A stretch of 19,453 nt of DNA, from NCBI GenBank assembly GCA_039930945.1, contig JBDTSW010000034.1, positions 1 through 19,453 on the forward strand, written 5' to 3'. The translations under genes and the position numbers were made by a program. The notes beneath the pieces are model-generated. The model was not told where the DNA came from and did not search any database. It saw only the letters and a program-made list of their open reading frames with translations. Of this stretch, positions 6,927 through 14,980 are shown in pieces (positions within the stretch are counted from its first letter, which is position 1; the number at the start of each line of letters is the position of its first letter). The DNA comes from JBDTSW01 sp039930945 (GTDB lineage Bacteria; Actinomycetota; Thermoleophilia; Solirubrobacterales; 70-9).

Positions 6927-8681
6927 TCACATGGACCGGATTCGGCCGAGGTGTAGGCGCGGTACCCGGGTACGTTCAGAGCAGGCGTGCTCGTAGGCGA
7001 ACGCCGTCGCCGCCGAGCGCGAGGAAACGCCGAGCTTGACGAAGATGTTGCTGACGTGGCGCTCAACAGTGCGTTCGCTCAGGACCAGCTCGGCCGCGAC
7101 CTCCTTGTTGGTCTTACCCGAGCAGACCAGTCGCAGCACCTCGCTCTCGCGGGGAGTCAACCCGTGGACGGTCCCCGTTGTAGCCGGGCGGCGCAAGGCA
7201 TCCACCCGCAACAGATCCGGCGTCGCCCCGAGCCGCTCGAAGATCTCGGCGGCCGCCCCCAGCTCGAGTTCGGCCGTCTCCTCGTCGCCCAGCGCACGGC
7301 AGGCAAGTCCGGCCAGCTCCCGCCCGCGCCCCAGCTCATAGGGCGCCTCCAGCTCTTGCCAGAGCGCGGACGAGCGGCGTAGCGACCGCAGAGCACTCCG
7401 CGCGTCGCCGGCGGCGAGGTCGGTTGCGCCCCGGGCATGGGTTGCCGTTGCCGAGAGGAACACGTTGCCGTGAGCCTCGGCGAGCCGCTCGAGCTCGCGA
7501 CGGGCGTCGGTTGCCGCATCGGGGTCGCCCGCGTCCAACATCACCTCGACGAAGGCGGGGAGCAGGCCGGCCCGATGGAACGGATCGGTGGTTTCGTCGA
7601 CCGCCCGGCGGATCGCCGCCGACGCCGCGTGGGGATCACGCTGGCCGAGCCTCAAGAGCGCCAACCCCGGCTGCGGCTCCCAGCCGCAACGGCTCGCCGC
7701 CCGGAAGAACTCCTGGGCGCGCTCGTACTCGCCCTTCAGGCGATGCACCTCGCCCTGCCGGTACAGCACCGCCCCCTGACGCGACGCGATCACCGGACGA
7801 TCGGTCTCCTCGGCGAACCGTCGGCCCGCAAGGCGGGCCTGTTCGAGCGCGTCGCTCCAGGCGCCGCGGCGCTGCAGAACCTCCGCCCTGTGCACCAGGC
7901 ACTGCCCCGAGTAGGCGACCATCTGCGGCTGGTCGTCGCACCAACCTGTGAGAGCCGTGGTCCACAGCTGGGCCCGGCCGAACTCGTACAGCTCCTGGCA
8001 GTAGGCGATCACGTTGCAGTAGACGAGGCCGGTGACGATCGGCGAGAGCTCCCCGGTCGTGACCGCCACCATCGCCTCATCGATCAGCGCAAGGCCTTCC
8101 CGGACCCGGTCCTGCTTGGTGATCGCAAAACCCTGCTCATGCAATGCGAGTGCGAGCAGGTCCCGATCGCCGAAGCGGTCGGCGATCTCCGCCGCGTCGG
8201 CGGCGATCTCAGCCGCCGTCTCCCATTCACCCTCTCCCTCGTGCTCGAGAAGCTTCGGAATCAGCAGATAACCGGACTCGACGCAATCGTTCCCGGCGCG
8301 CTCGACCAGGCGCCTGCCCCGGCCAAACCAGCCACCCGCCCCGGCCATCTCGCCCCGCGTCGCGAGGTTGATCCCGATCCAGAAGGCACAGCGAACGGCG
8401 CCCAGTGTCTTCCCCATTCCCAAATGAGCTTCATGGGCTCGCTCCAGCACGGCGACGAACTCACCGTCGCGACCGACCATGTAGGCCGACGTTGCGAGCA
8501 GCTCGAGGTCGGCGACTCCCAGCGGGTCGAGGCGGTCGGCCCGCGAGAGCGACTCGAAGGCATCCATCCAGGCTCGAACTCCGCAGGCCTGGCGCCCGCG
8601 TGCGAGTTCCTCCGCGGCGTCCACCTCTTCTCCACCGGTCGGGCCAGCTGCTGGATCTGCTCGCTTGCTCCTGGCGCCCAT
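6927..8681 (-). CDS. TPR-containing LuxR-family transcriptional regulator
   Basis: The protein is 584 residues from ATG 8681, or 604 from GTG 8741. Most of it is alpha-helical tetratricopeptide-like repeats, beginning ELARGRQACGVRAWMDAFESL and continuing through repeated A/L/G-rich helix pairs. The C-terminus is a LuxR-type helix-turn-helix (about 507-565): GLTPRESEVLRLVCSGKTN, then KEVAAELVLSERTVERHVSN and IFVKLGVSSRSAA. It lacks the ATPase domain of LAL/MalT proteins and any receiver or PAS domain, so the signal is probably a protein or ligand sensed by the TPR part. It is a cytoplasmic DNA-binding regulator. Neither start has a good ribosome site. The ATG was preferred because the extra 20 residues are low complexity and the longer form leaves only 38 nt to the divergent epimerase gene. 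Likely targets are itself, the neighbouring hydrolase-fold gene and the divergent reductase (inference). Confidence 0.92.
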   Translation of the reverse strand: MGARSKRADPAAGPTGGEEVDAAEELARGRQACGVRAWMDAFESLSRADRLDPLGVADLELLATSAYMVGRDGEFVAVLERAHEAHLGMGKTLGAVRCAFWIGINLATRGEMAGAGGWFGRGRRLVERAGNDCVESGYLLIPKLLEHEGEGEWETAAEIAADAAEIADRFGDRDLLALALHEQGFAITKQDRVREGLALIDEAMVAVTTGELSPIVTGLVYCNVIAYCQELYEFGRAQLWTTALTGWCDDQPQMVAYSGQCLVHRAEVLQRRGAWSDALEQARLAGRRFAEETDRPVIASRQGAVLYRQGEVHRLKGEYERAQEFFRAASRCGWEPQPGLALLRLGQRDPHAASAAIRRAVDETTDPFHRAGLLPAFVEVMLDAGDPDAATDARRELERLAEAHGNVFLSATATHARGATDLAAGDARSALRSLRRSSALWQELEAPYELGRGRELAGLACRALGDEETAELELGAAAEIFERLGATPDLLRVDALRRPATTGTVHGLTPRESEVLRLVCSGKTNKEVAAELVLSERTVERHVSNIFVKLGVSSRSAATAFAYEHACSERTRVPRLHLGRIRSM

Positions 8682-8779
8682 GCCAAGCGGTGATGGTAGA
8701 TGGGTGGCGCCCGCTCCTCGGCTCAACTCCGGTTCCTTCACCGGATGATCGATGGTGCTGCCGGTTAGGGTTGCGGCTG

Positions 8780-9829
8780 ATGACGGCTGAAGATCGCGGT
8801 CAGATGGTTCTGGTCACCGGTGGCTCCGGCTTCCTCGGAGGCTGGTGCGTGATCGAGCTGCTGCGCCGCGGCTACGCGGTGAGAACGACGGTTCGCAGCC
8901 TCTCCCGGGAGCCCCAGGTGCGAGCCACGGTCGGTTCCGAGGTGGACCACGGCGATCGGCTGACGGTGCTCGCCGCGGACCTCACCAGCGACGAGGGCTG
9001 GCCCGAGGCGGTTGCGGGTTGCGACTACGTCCTGCATGTCGCCTCCCCTTTCCCGCCCAAGCAGCCGAAGGACCCTGACGAGCTGATCGTGCCCGCACGC
9101 GAGGGAACCCTGCGGGTCCTGGGTGCGAGCCTGGACGCCGGGGTGAAGCGGGTCGTCGTCACCTCCTCGGTCGCGGCGATCAGGCTCGGCGAGGGTGCGG
9201 CCCCCAGGCCGCTCGACGAGGCGGACTGGACGGACCCCGACAGCCCGGGGCTCACGCCTTACGCTCGCTCGAAGACGATCGCCGAGCAGGCGGCCTGGGA
9301 TCTGGTGCGCGAACGGGGCGCGGAGGAACGCCTGTCGGTGGTCAACCCTGGCGCCATCATCGGACCGGTGCTGAACGATGACCTCTCCTATTCCCTGCAG
9401 GTGGTTCAGCGGCTGTTGGAGGGCATGCCCGGTATGCCGAGGCTGGGCTTCAGCCTGGTCGACGTTCGAGATGTCGCCGATCTCGAGCTCAGGGCGATGA
9501 CGGCGCCCGAAGCCGGCGGCGAGCGCTTCATCGCGGCCACCCGGTTCTTCTGGATGGGTGAGATCGGCGGGGTCCTCCGCGAGCGCCTCGGGGAGGCGGC
9601 CTCGAAGGTGCCCACCCGCACGGTCCCAAACCTGCTCGTGCGGGGCATGGCGCTGTTTGACCCCGGCATCCGCTCGGTCGTCGGCGGGCTCGGCAAGCGA
9701 ACCGAGCTATCGTCGCAGAAGGCGAGGGACTCCCTCGGCTGGACGCCCCGCCCGATCGAGGACACGATCGCCGAGACGGGCGACAGCCTGATCCGCCACG
9801 GCGTGGCGGCCACCCCCGCCGACGCTTAG
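8780..9829 (+). CDS. NAD-dependent epimerase/dehydratase family protein (extended SDR, dihydroflavonol-reductase-like)
   Basis: From ATG 8780 the protein is 349 residues, typical of extended short-chain dehydrogenases. The Rossmann motif TGGSGFLG is at 13-20. Arg residues after the second strand (RTTVRS) suggest NADP(H) preference. The catalytic set is S129/S130 in VVVTSS plus Y161-A-R-S-K165. The VLHVASPF segment and the overall pattern are closest to dihydroflavonol-4-reductase/cinnamoyl-CoA-reductase-like bacterial SDRs, which reduce aldehydes or ketones. The substrate is unknown. The ribosome site is weak (AGGG at 8767-8770); ATG 8804 is an alternative that would begin just before the Rossmann strand. 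It is divergent from the TPR-LuxR gene across roughly 100 nt, a common arrangement for a regulator and a target gene. Confidence 0.92.
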   Translation: MTAEDRGQMVLVTGGSGFLGGWCVIELLRRGYAVRTTVRSLSREPQVRATVGSEVDHGDRLTVLAADLTSDEGWPEAVAGCDYVLHVASPFPPKQPKDPDELIVPAREGTLRVLGASLDAGVKRVVVTSSVAAIRLGEGAAPRPLDEADWTDPDSPGLTPYARSKTIAEQAAWDLVRERGAEERLSVVNPGAIIGPVLNDDLSYSLQVVQRLLEGMPGMPRLGFSLVDVRDVADLELRAMTAPEAGGERFIAATRFFWMGEIGGVLRERLGEAASKVPTRTVPNLLVRGMALFDPGIRSVVGGLGKRTELSSQKARDSLGWTPRPIEDTIAETGDSLIRHGVAATPADA

Positions 9830-9981
9830 CCGCCCGCGGGCGACGCCGCCTTCTCGCTACCACCCACGGATCGTGGAACGCTCACCCCTGACCGCCTAGC
9901 CGGGAGAGGTCGTGGCCGCCGTTCCCACCGACGCGACAGACGACTCCTTCGGTCCTCGTCGCCGCGGCTGCGCCGGGCGTC

Positions 9982-11202
9982 TCAGCCTCGCCCCCCCGCG
10001 ATCCGGGCCGCCTCGGGGCTTGCTCGCAACCGCAGCATCGCCGCGATCCCGAGCAGGGGTCCGGGTGCGAGGAAGGCGAATGCCCAGCGCCAGCCGACCT
10101 CCTCCTGCAGAACCGGGATCAGCCAGATCGTCGCGACGGTGAGGACGAAGCCCAGCGCGAGCTGGAGCGTCAGGGCGGTGCCGACATAGGCCTGGTCGGC
10201 GAGCTCGGTGACGATCGTCGAGAATTGGGCGGAGTCGGCCACCACGGCGAAGCCCCAGACGAGCCCAACCACCAGCACCGTCCAGGTCGGCTCGCTGAAC
10301 AGCAAGCCGATCGAAAGGGCGCACAGCCCCGAGACGAGCATCATCAGGACGGTGGTGTTGGTCCGGCCCCAGCGATCCCCGAGGATGCCCCCCACCCAGC
10401 ACCCGAAGCCACCGATCCCGATCACCGCGAAGGTCGCGTACGCCGCCTCCGAGGGGGAGCTGATTCCATGCGACTCGAGGGCTGCCGCAAAGAAGATCTG
10501 GAACCACGCCCACATCGCGTACAGCTCCCACATGTGACCGAAGTAGCCGAGGCTGGCGAGCCGGACGCCGCGATTGGCCAGCGCCCGGCGGGCCTGGTGC
10601 GGGTCGAAGCGCGCCCGAGGGAAGGGGAAGGGGCCGTCGCCGACCGCCAAGCCCGCGATCAGCCCGCCGAGCACGGTGAGGGCGGAGGTGGCGAGGACCA
10701 CCTCCTGCCAACCGAGCCCCCCGGATCCGTTGACGAGATGCGGGAGCGCCGATCCGACCGTCAGGGCACCGACCAGCACGCCCAGGGCGGTTCCGCGCTG
10801 GTCTCGAAACCAGGTCGCCATCAACTTCAGCGCCGGCGGGTACACCTGCGCCAGGAAGGCTCCGGTCGCGAAGCGAAGCGCGATCGCCGACCCGGGGCCG
10901 TCGACGAGGACCAGCATCGCGTTCGCGCCCGCGGCGCCGAGCGCACCGATGAGGATGACCCGCTGGGGCTTCAGCACGTCCGAGAGACTCAAGATCGCCG
11001 CCGCGAGCGCCCCGACCACGAAGCCGAGTTGGACCGCGATCGTCAGCCACGCGGCCGCGCCGATCGACAGGGCCCATTCCTCGCGGAGCTGAGGTAGCAC
11101 CGCCGCGGCCGAGAACCAGGTCGACATCGACAACACCAGAGCAACGGCGAGGAGCCCCAGCGCGCGCGAGCGCCGGGGGATTGCGCCCGTGGCGGTCACC
11201 AC
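9982..11202 (-). CDS. MFS transporter
   Basis: The protein is 406 residues from GTG 11202, with about 12 predicted membrane helices. The first helix is ALGLLAVALVLSMSTWF. The loop between helices 2 and 3 carries LKPQRVILIG, and the loop between helices 8 and 9 carries the MFS motif-A-like GGILGDRWGRTN. MATWFRDQRGTALGVLVGAL is a typical helix 4-5 region of carriers related to nitrate/nitrite and CynX-like transporters; the substrate is not determinable. It acts in the inner membrane. The start rests on AGGA 6 nt before the GTG; a longer frame from ATG 11304 adds a proline- and glycine-rich non-membrane stretch that looks noncoding. The gene converges with the epimerase gene and diverges from the short ORF at 11291. 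It shows no close similarity to the partial transporter at the left edge beyond the superfamily pattern. Confidence 0.9.
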   Translation of the reverse strand: MVTATGAIPRRSRALGLLAVALVLSMSTWFSAAAVLPQLREEWALSIGAAAWLTIAVQLGFVVGALAAAILSLSDVLKPQRVILIGALGAAGANAMLVLVDGPGSAIALRFATGAFLAQVYPPALKLMATWFRDQRGTALGVLVGALTVGSALPHLVNGSGGLGWQEVVLATSALTVLGGLIAGLAVGDGPFPFPRARFDPHQARRALANRGVRLASLGYFGHMWELYAMWAWFQIFFAAALESHGISSPSEAAYATFAVIGIGGFGCWVGGILGDRWGRTNTTVLMMLVSGLCALSIGLLFSEPTWTVLVVGLVWGFAVVADSAQFSTIVTELADQAYVGTALTLQLALGFVLTVATIWLIPVLQEEVGWRWAFAFLAPGPLLGIAAMLRLRASPEAARIAGGRG

Positions 11203-11290
11203 GGGGGATCCTAGCGTCGGCTCTCGCGGCCCGATGCCCTGCTCATCGGGCTGACACCTCCCGCGTCCGGCTCGCGGATAGCCTGGGGCG

Positions 11291-11434
11291 ATGAGGGATG
11301 ACACCCCGTATGACCCACAGCTTCCCGAGCATCCCGAGCTGCGCGAGCTGGCACTGGCGATCGAGAGCGCAGATCGCCCCGCCTGGCCCTGTCGGGTGCT
11401 CTATAGCGCTTTCATGCGGTCTCGGGTGCCCTGA
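11291..11434 (+). pseudogene. Short ORF, probable N-terminal remnant of a larger gene
   Basis: ATG 11291 opens a 47-codon frame ending at TGA 11432-11434. Its first 30 residues (MRDDTPYDPQLPEHPELREL, then ALAIESADRP) have real protein composition, acidic and helix-forming. The remainder (AWPCRVLYSAFMRSRVP) looks like out-of-frame read-through. I recognise no complete domain. It is best explained as the surviving start of a longer gene whose body was deleted, or less likely as a genuine small protein. It is divergent from the MFS gene. Confidence 0.35.
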
Positions 11435-11602
11435 GGTGAGCTGAGATTCGCTCAGTTTGGTACCACCGCTGATACCTCAGAAACCTTGCGAGAATCGCCA
11501 TCGGTGAGCCCGGCATCGGCGCCCTCCGCGCGTGGACGACGTCGATCACCTCGGCGTTTTCCTCCAGGGGATCGCAGTCACCTCCGATCGGTTAGGCGAC
11601 GG

Positions 11603-11624
11603 TTACCTCAGCCTGGTAGAGCGC
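11603..11624 (+). other. tRNA D-arm-like string without the rest of a tRNA
   Basis: From T604-A605 (11604-11605) onward the sequence matches the common bacterial tRNA D-arm TAGCTCAGCCTGGTAGAGCGC with a single difference (C for G at the first stem base). The following bases do not form a 5+7+5 anticodon arm and no T-arm follows, so this is not a functional tRNA. It may be a tRNA gene fragment or chance. Confidence 0.3.
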
Positions 11625-11760
11625 CCGAGCCGTTCCCGGCGGGGAGCGCGTCCAACCGGCCGATGCCTGCCTGGCCCCGCGCCAGGTGGCCAAAACAGGA
11701 CTTGCAGCGGGGAGCGCGGGGAGGTAGGTTACGCCCGGCACAGGGAATCGCGATCCGCAC

Positions 11761-11767
11761 AAGGAGG
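11761..11767 (+). promoter_or_regulatory. Near-perfect Shine-Dalgarno in front of an ATC codon
   Basis: AAGGAGG is followed 6 nt later by ATC 11774 instead of a normal start codon. The frame opened there begins directly with a signal peptide. This site is the main reason for placing the phosphatase start at 11774. Confidence 0.7.
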
Positions 11768-11773
11768 TACGCC

Positions 11774-13345
11774 ATCGTTCTCCGGAGCCCAGTCGCCATC
11801 GTCATCGCCACCGCCGTCCTCGCGGCAGCTCCCGCTGCCAGCGCCGACAGCTTCAGCCTGGGGGTCGCGGCGGGTGAGGTGACGCCGAGCTCGACGATGC
11901 TCTGGGGACACGCCGATCAGCCGGGGCAGACGAGGCTCGAGGTCGCGACCGACGACGGCTTCAGCCGGATCATCCGCAGCTTCAAGATCCAGGCAAGCGC
12001 CGACAACGATCTGACCGTCCAGCGGCGCGTCGAAGGGCTCAGGTCCAGCACGCGCCACTGGTACCGGTTCACGAGCGGAGAGGCCGCCAGCGACGTGGGC
12101 AGCTTCGTCACCGCGCCGAAGCAGAACGACGACGCGGCCATCCGCTTCGGCTGGACCGGGGACTACGACGCCGAGACGGCGGTCGGGGAGACGGAGCCGT
12201 TCTGGAACGACTTCGGCGTCTTCGAGAGCATGCAGGAGGAGGGCAACCACTTCAACGTCGCCCTTGGGGACACGATCTACTCCGACAGCGAGGTGCCCGG
12301 CAAGCTCAACCCCGTCGCCCTGACGGTCGAGCAAAAGTGGGGCAAGTACAAGCTCAACCTGGGCGAGGAGAGGCTGACCGACCTGCGTGGCTCGGCGGGC
12401 TTCTACTCCCAGTGGGACGACCACGAGTTCATCAACGACTTCTCCCGCTTCGAGGACGTCTTCACCAGCGGCACGATCGACGGCCAGGAGCTCTACCAGC
12501 GCGGGGTAAAGGCGTTCACCGACTTCGCGCCGGTCGACTACAGCAGCCATGACGGGCTGTACCGAACCCGTCAGTGGGGCAAGAACCTGGAGCTCTTCTT
12601 CCTCGACGAGCGGTCGTTCCGCTCGGCCAAGGCGTCGAAGAACGGCGTCTGCGACAACCCGGTGTCGAACGCGCCCGACCTGGCGCCGACCGCACCACAG
12701 GGCGTCCGGGACGCCTTCGCGGCCATCGCCCCGTCGCTGGCCGAGCCGGTTTCCCAGGCCTGCCTCGACACCATCAACGACCCGAACCAGACCTTCCTCG
12801 GCGAGAAGCAGCTGAAGACCTTCCTCCACGACGTGCAGCATTCGGATGCGCGCTTCAAGGTGATCATGAACGAGATGCCGATCCAGCAGTACTACGCGCT
12901 GCCGTACGACCGCTGGGAGGGCTATGAGGCCGACCGCCAGCGCGTGCTGAGCGGGCTCGAGGGCGTGAAGAACGTCGTCTTCCTGACCACCGACGTGCAC
13001 GCCACCTTCGTCAACGACGCGCGCTTCAAGACCCTCGAGCCCGGTGGCCCGGTGAACAGCGGCATCCTCGAGGTGACGGTCGGGCCTGCGGCCACGGCGC
13101 GCTACGCCCTTGAGATCAATGACGCGCTCGGTATCCCGGTGGCGAACCTGATCGACGCATTGTTCTTCGAGCCGCAGCCGCCGGCCGGGCTGGGCATGCA
13201 ATGCTCGGGCCTCGACCAGTTCAGCTACGGCGAGGTCGAGGTGACCAGCTCGGCGCTGACGATCACGCCCAAGAGAATCGACGGCAACCCGCTGGTGACC
13301 GACGACGGCGTCTGCGGGCCGTTCGTCTTGAGCTACCAGCCCTAA
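11774..13345 (+). CDS. Secreted PhoD-type alkaline phosphatase, probable ATC start
   Basis: From ATC 11774 the protein is 523 residues. It begins with a Sec-type signal peptide (VLRSPVAIVIATAVLAAAP, cleavage near AASA-DS at 24/25). A PhoD N-terminal beta domain follows (FSLGVAAGEVTPSSTMLWG onward). The PhoD metallophosphatase domain (PF09423) then shows NVALGDTIYSD, SQWDDHEFINDF, LFFLDERSFR, DRWEGYEADRQRV and VVFLTTDVHATF. It should hydrolyse phosphomonoesters or diesters outside the cell. At the first metal motif, where PhoD proteins usually have a Ser-Cys pair, this one reads RFGWTGDYDAE, with Asp in place of Cys. In-frame ATG 11663 or TTG 11486 would add arginine-rich leaders and no ribosome site, so ATC looks real, or is a mutation or sequencing error of ATG. 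Its TAA overlaps the convergent glycosidase stop. Confidence 0.9.
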   Translation: MVLRSPVAIVIATAVLAAAPAASADSFSLGVAAGEVTPSSTMLWGHADQPGQTRLEVATDDGFSRIIRSFKIQASADNDLTVQRRVEGLRSSTRHWYRFTSGEAASDVGSFVTAPKQNDDAAIRFGWTGDYDAETAVGETEPFWNDFGVFESMQEEGNHFNVALGDTIYSDSEVPGKLNPVALTVEQKWGKYKLNLGEERLTDLRGSAGFYSQWDDHEFINDFSRFEDVFTSGTIDGQELYQRGVKAFTDFAPVDYSSHDGLYRTRQWGKNLELFFLDERSFRSAKASKNGVCDNPVSNAPDLAPTAPQGVRDAFAAIAPSLAEPVSQACLDTINDPNQTFLGEKQLKTFLHDVQHSDARFKVIMNEMPIQQYYALPYDRWEGYEADRQRVLSGLEGVKNVVFLTTDVHATFVNDARFKTLEPGGPVNSGILEVTVGPAATARYALEINDALGIPVANLIDALFFEPQPPAGLGMQCSGLDQFSYGEVEVTSSALTITPKRIDGNPLVTDDGVCGPFVLSYQP

Positions 13346-14949
13346 GGGAGCGCGTTCTCGCCGGCGATCTCCGCGTAGAGGCGGGCGCTGGGCCTCGACG
13401 TGCGCTCGAGACTGTCGGGGTCGACTGAGTAGAGCCCGAACTTCGGCTGGTAGCCGTAGACCCATTCGAGGTTGTCCATCAGCGACCAATGGAAGTAGCC
13501 GCGCACGTCGGCGTCGTCCTCGGCGATCGCGAGCCGCAGCTGGCGCAGGTGCTCGGTCAGGTAGACGGGGCGCTGGTCGTCGTCTTCGTCGGCGATGCCG
13601 TTCTCGGTCACGTAGACGGGGAGCCCGTAGCCGGCGGCCGTTCCGATCACCCGGCGGAAGCCCTCCGGATAGATCTCGGCGCCGAGCTCGCTGCAGGTGG
13701 TCGGGCACGCCGGGAGCGAGGGGTCGGCGGGGCTCGCGTAGGTGGTGGCTGGGATGAAGTCGAGGATCGGGATCGCGGGCGTGAGCGAGAAGCCGAGGGC
13801 GCTGACGCGGCTGCGGAAGTAGTAGTTCAGGCCGACGAAGTCGGCCTTGCGCCCGTGGAGTTGCTCCTCGCCGGGAGAGATCGCACCGTCGGCGTTGGCG
13901 TCGATGTCGCCGCGGACGACCGCGTTCAGGAACAGCCGGTTGAAGAGGTAGTCGGCGTGCTCGGTCGCCTCCTGGTAGGCCGGTGACGACGGATTCGCGG
14001 GCGTGAAGGCGATCATGTTCATCACCGGTCCCACCCGCGAGGCGCTCCCGTCGCCGTCGGCATCGCTGCGGTCGAAGCGCTTGAGCGCGTCGTAAGCGAC
14101 GGAGTTCGCCTGCTCGAGGTTCAGGAGCGCGGCGATCGCGCCCGTGAAGCTGAACACGCCCGGTGGCCAGTAGGCGCCGATCAGGCCCGGGACGTTGACG
14201 AACCCGTTCGTAACCTGGACCAGCGGCTCGTTGAGCGTGTTCCAGTGGTCGGCGCGGGCACCCAGCTTCCAGCCGACGTAGGCCGCGTACTTCTCGAACT
14301 CGCCCACGGTCTCGGACTCGAGCCAGCCGCCCGCGTCCAGCTCGGGCAGCGGGTCGTTCGGGCCGCGTCCCGCGAGCGCCGCGCGGGTGGCGATCGGGTC
14401 GTGCAGCCAGGTGGGGATCGTCCAGTGGTGCAGCGTGACGAAGGGGGTGATGTCGCGCTTCGCCGCCGCCCTGAGGACGTTGCGGTAGTGGTGGACCGCG
14501 CGCTGGTCGGCGAGCTTGTCGAGGCGCTTCAGGTCGGCCTCGTCGATCCGAGCGCCGACGTCGATCTCCTCGGTCGAGCGGGGAAAGATCCGCGACCACT
14601 CGATCGAGAAGCGGAAAGCGTTGTTTTGGAGGTCGCCGGCGACCAGGTCGAGGTCGTGGCGAAAGCGCTGCCAGTGGCCGGGACCGTCCTCGGGCACATC
14701 GCCGCTGACCGTGCCGGCGGCGATGTTGCCGGGGTCGTGCATCCACACGTACCAGTCGCTCACGGGGTCGGCGTTACGCCCCTTGCCGGCCTCGGCCTGG
14801 AAGCCGGCGAGTGCGGTGCCCCAGAGGAAGTCGTCGGGGAACGGCTCGGTCGCGGCGGCGGATGACGGCGCCACCGCGCCCGGCAGCGCCAGAGCGCACC
14901 ACGCAGCCGCCACCGGGAGCGCACGCCGCCGCATGGCCGGGGTTCGCAT
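13342..14949 (-). CDS. Secreted family 1 glycoside hydrolase (beta-glucosidase-like)
   Basis: The protein is 535 residues and starts with an exportable leader (MRTPAMRRRALPVAAAWCA, cleavage near SSAAA-TEP, about residue 33). The GH1 barrel opens PDDFLWGTALAGFQAE. The acid/base glutamate is Glu241 in TLNEPLV and the nucleophile is Glu449 in VYVTENG, both intact. FHWSLMDNLEWVYGY is the conserved aglycone/C-terminal motif. It should cleave beta-linked glucosides, galactosides or similar sugars outside the cell. Unusual inserts are present: DADGDG at about 296-301 and an EF-hand-like loop D350-A-N-A-D354-G-A-I-S-P-G-E361, suggesting bound calcium. An alternative start is Met6. It lies 31 nt downstream of the alpha/beta hydrolase gene on the same strand, so both are probably co-transcribed. 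Its stop overlaps the PhoD stop. Confidence 0.93.
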   Translation of the reverse strand: MRTPAMRRRALPVAAAWCALALPGAVAPSSAAATEPFPDDFLWGTALAGFQAEAGKGRNADPVSDWYVWMHDPGNIAAGTVSGDVPEDGPGHWQRFRHDLDLVAGDLQNNAFRFSIEWSRIFPRSTEEIDVGARIDEADLKRLDKLADQRAVHHYRNVLRAAAKRDITPFVTLHHWTIPTWLHDPIATRAALAGRGPNDPLPELDAGGWLESETVGEFEKYAAYVGWKLGARADHWNTLNEPLVQVTNGFVNVPGLIGAYWPPGVFSFTGAIAALLNLEQANSVAYDALKRFDRSDADGDGSASRVGPVMNMIAFTPANPSSPAYQEATEHADYLFNRLFLNAVVRGDIDANADGAISPGEEQLHGRKADFVGLNYYFRSRVSALGFSLTPAIPILDFIPATTYASPADPSLPACPTTCSELGAEIYPEGFRRVIGTAAGYGLPVYVTENGIADEDDDQRPVYLTEHLRQLRLAIAEDDADVRGYFHWSLMDNLEWVYGYQPKFGLYSVDPDSLERTSRPSARLYAEIAGENALP

Positions 14950-14980
14950 CAGCGCAGCGCCTGAGGACGCTCCCCGGCGC

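Larger units (their letters stand above)
11435..11773. other. Intergenic stretch upstream of the phosphatase gene
   Basis: No convincing gene is seen here on either strand. Plus-strand frames are arginine- and proline-rich in the manner of GC-rich noncoding DNA. It holds an isolated tRNA D-arm-like string at 11603-11624 and, at its end, the strong ribosome site of the phosphatase. No clear -35/-10 pair was found. Confidence 0.5.

Noticed and set aside
9831..9842. The 12-nt palindrome CGCCCGCGGGCG right after the epimerase stop, as a terminator
   Set aside because: It would leave only a 4-bp stem with a 4-nt loop and no T-run; such strings are common at this GC content.
11729..14746. A 1005-codon open frame on the minus strand across the phosphatase and glycosidase genes
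   Set aside because: It is antisense to the phosphatase and out of frame with the glycosidase. Its translation is Arg/Pro/Gly-rich with no domain, as expected from GC-rich third-position bias.
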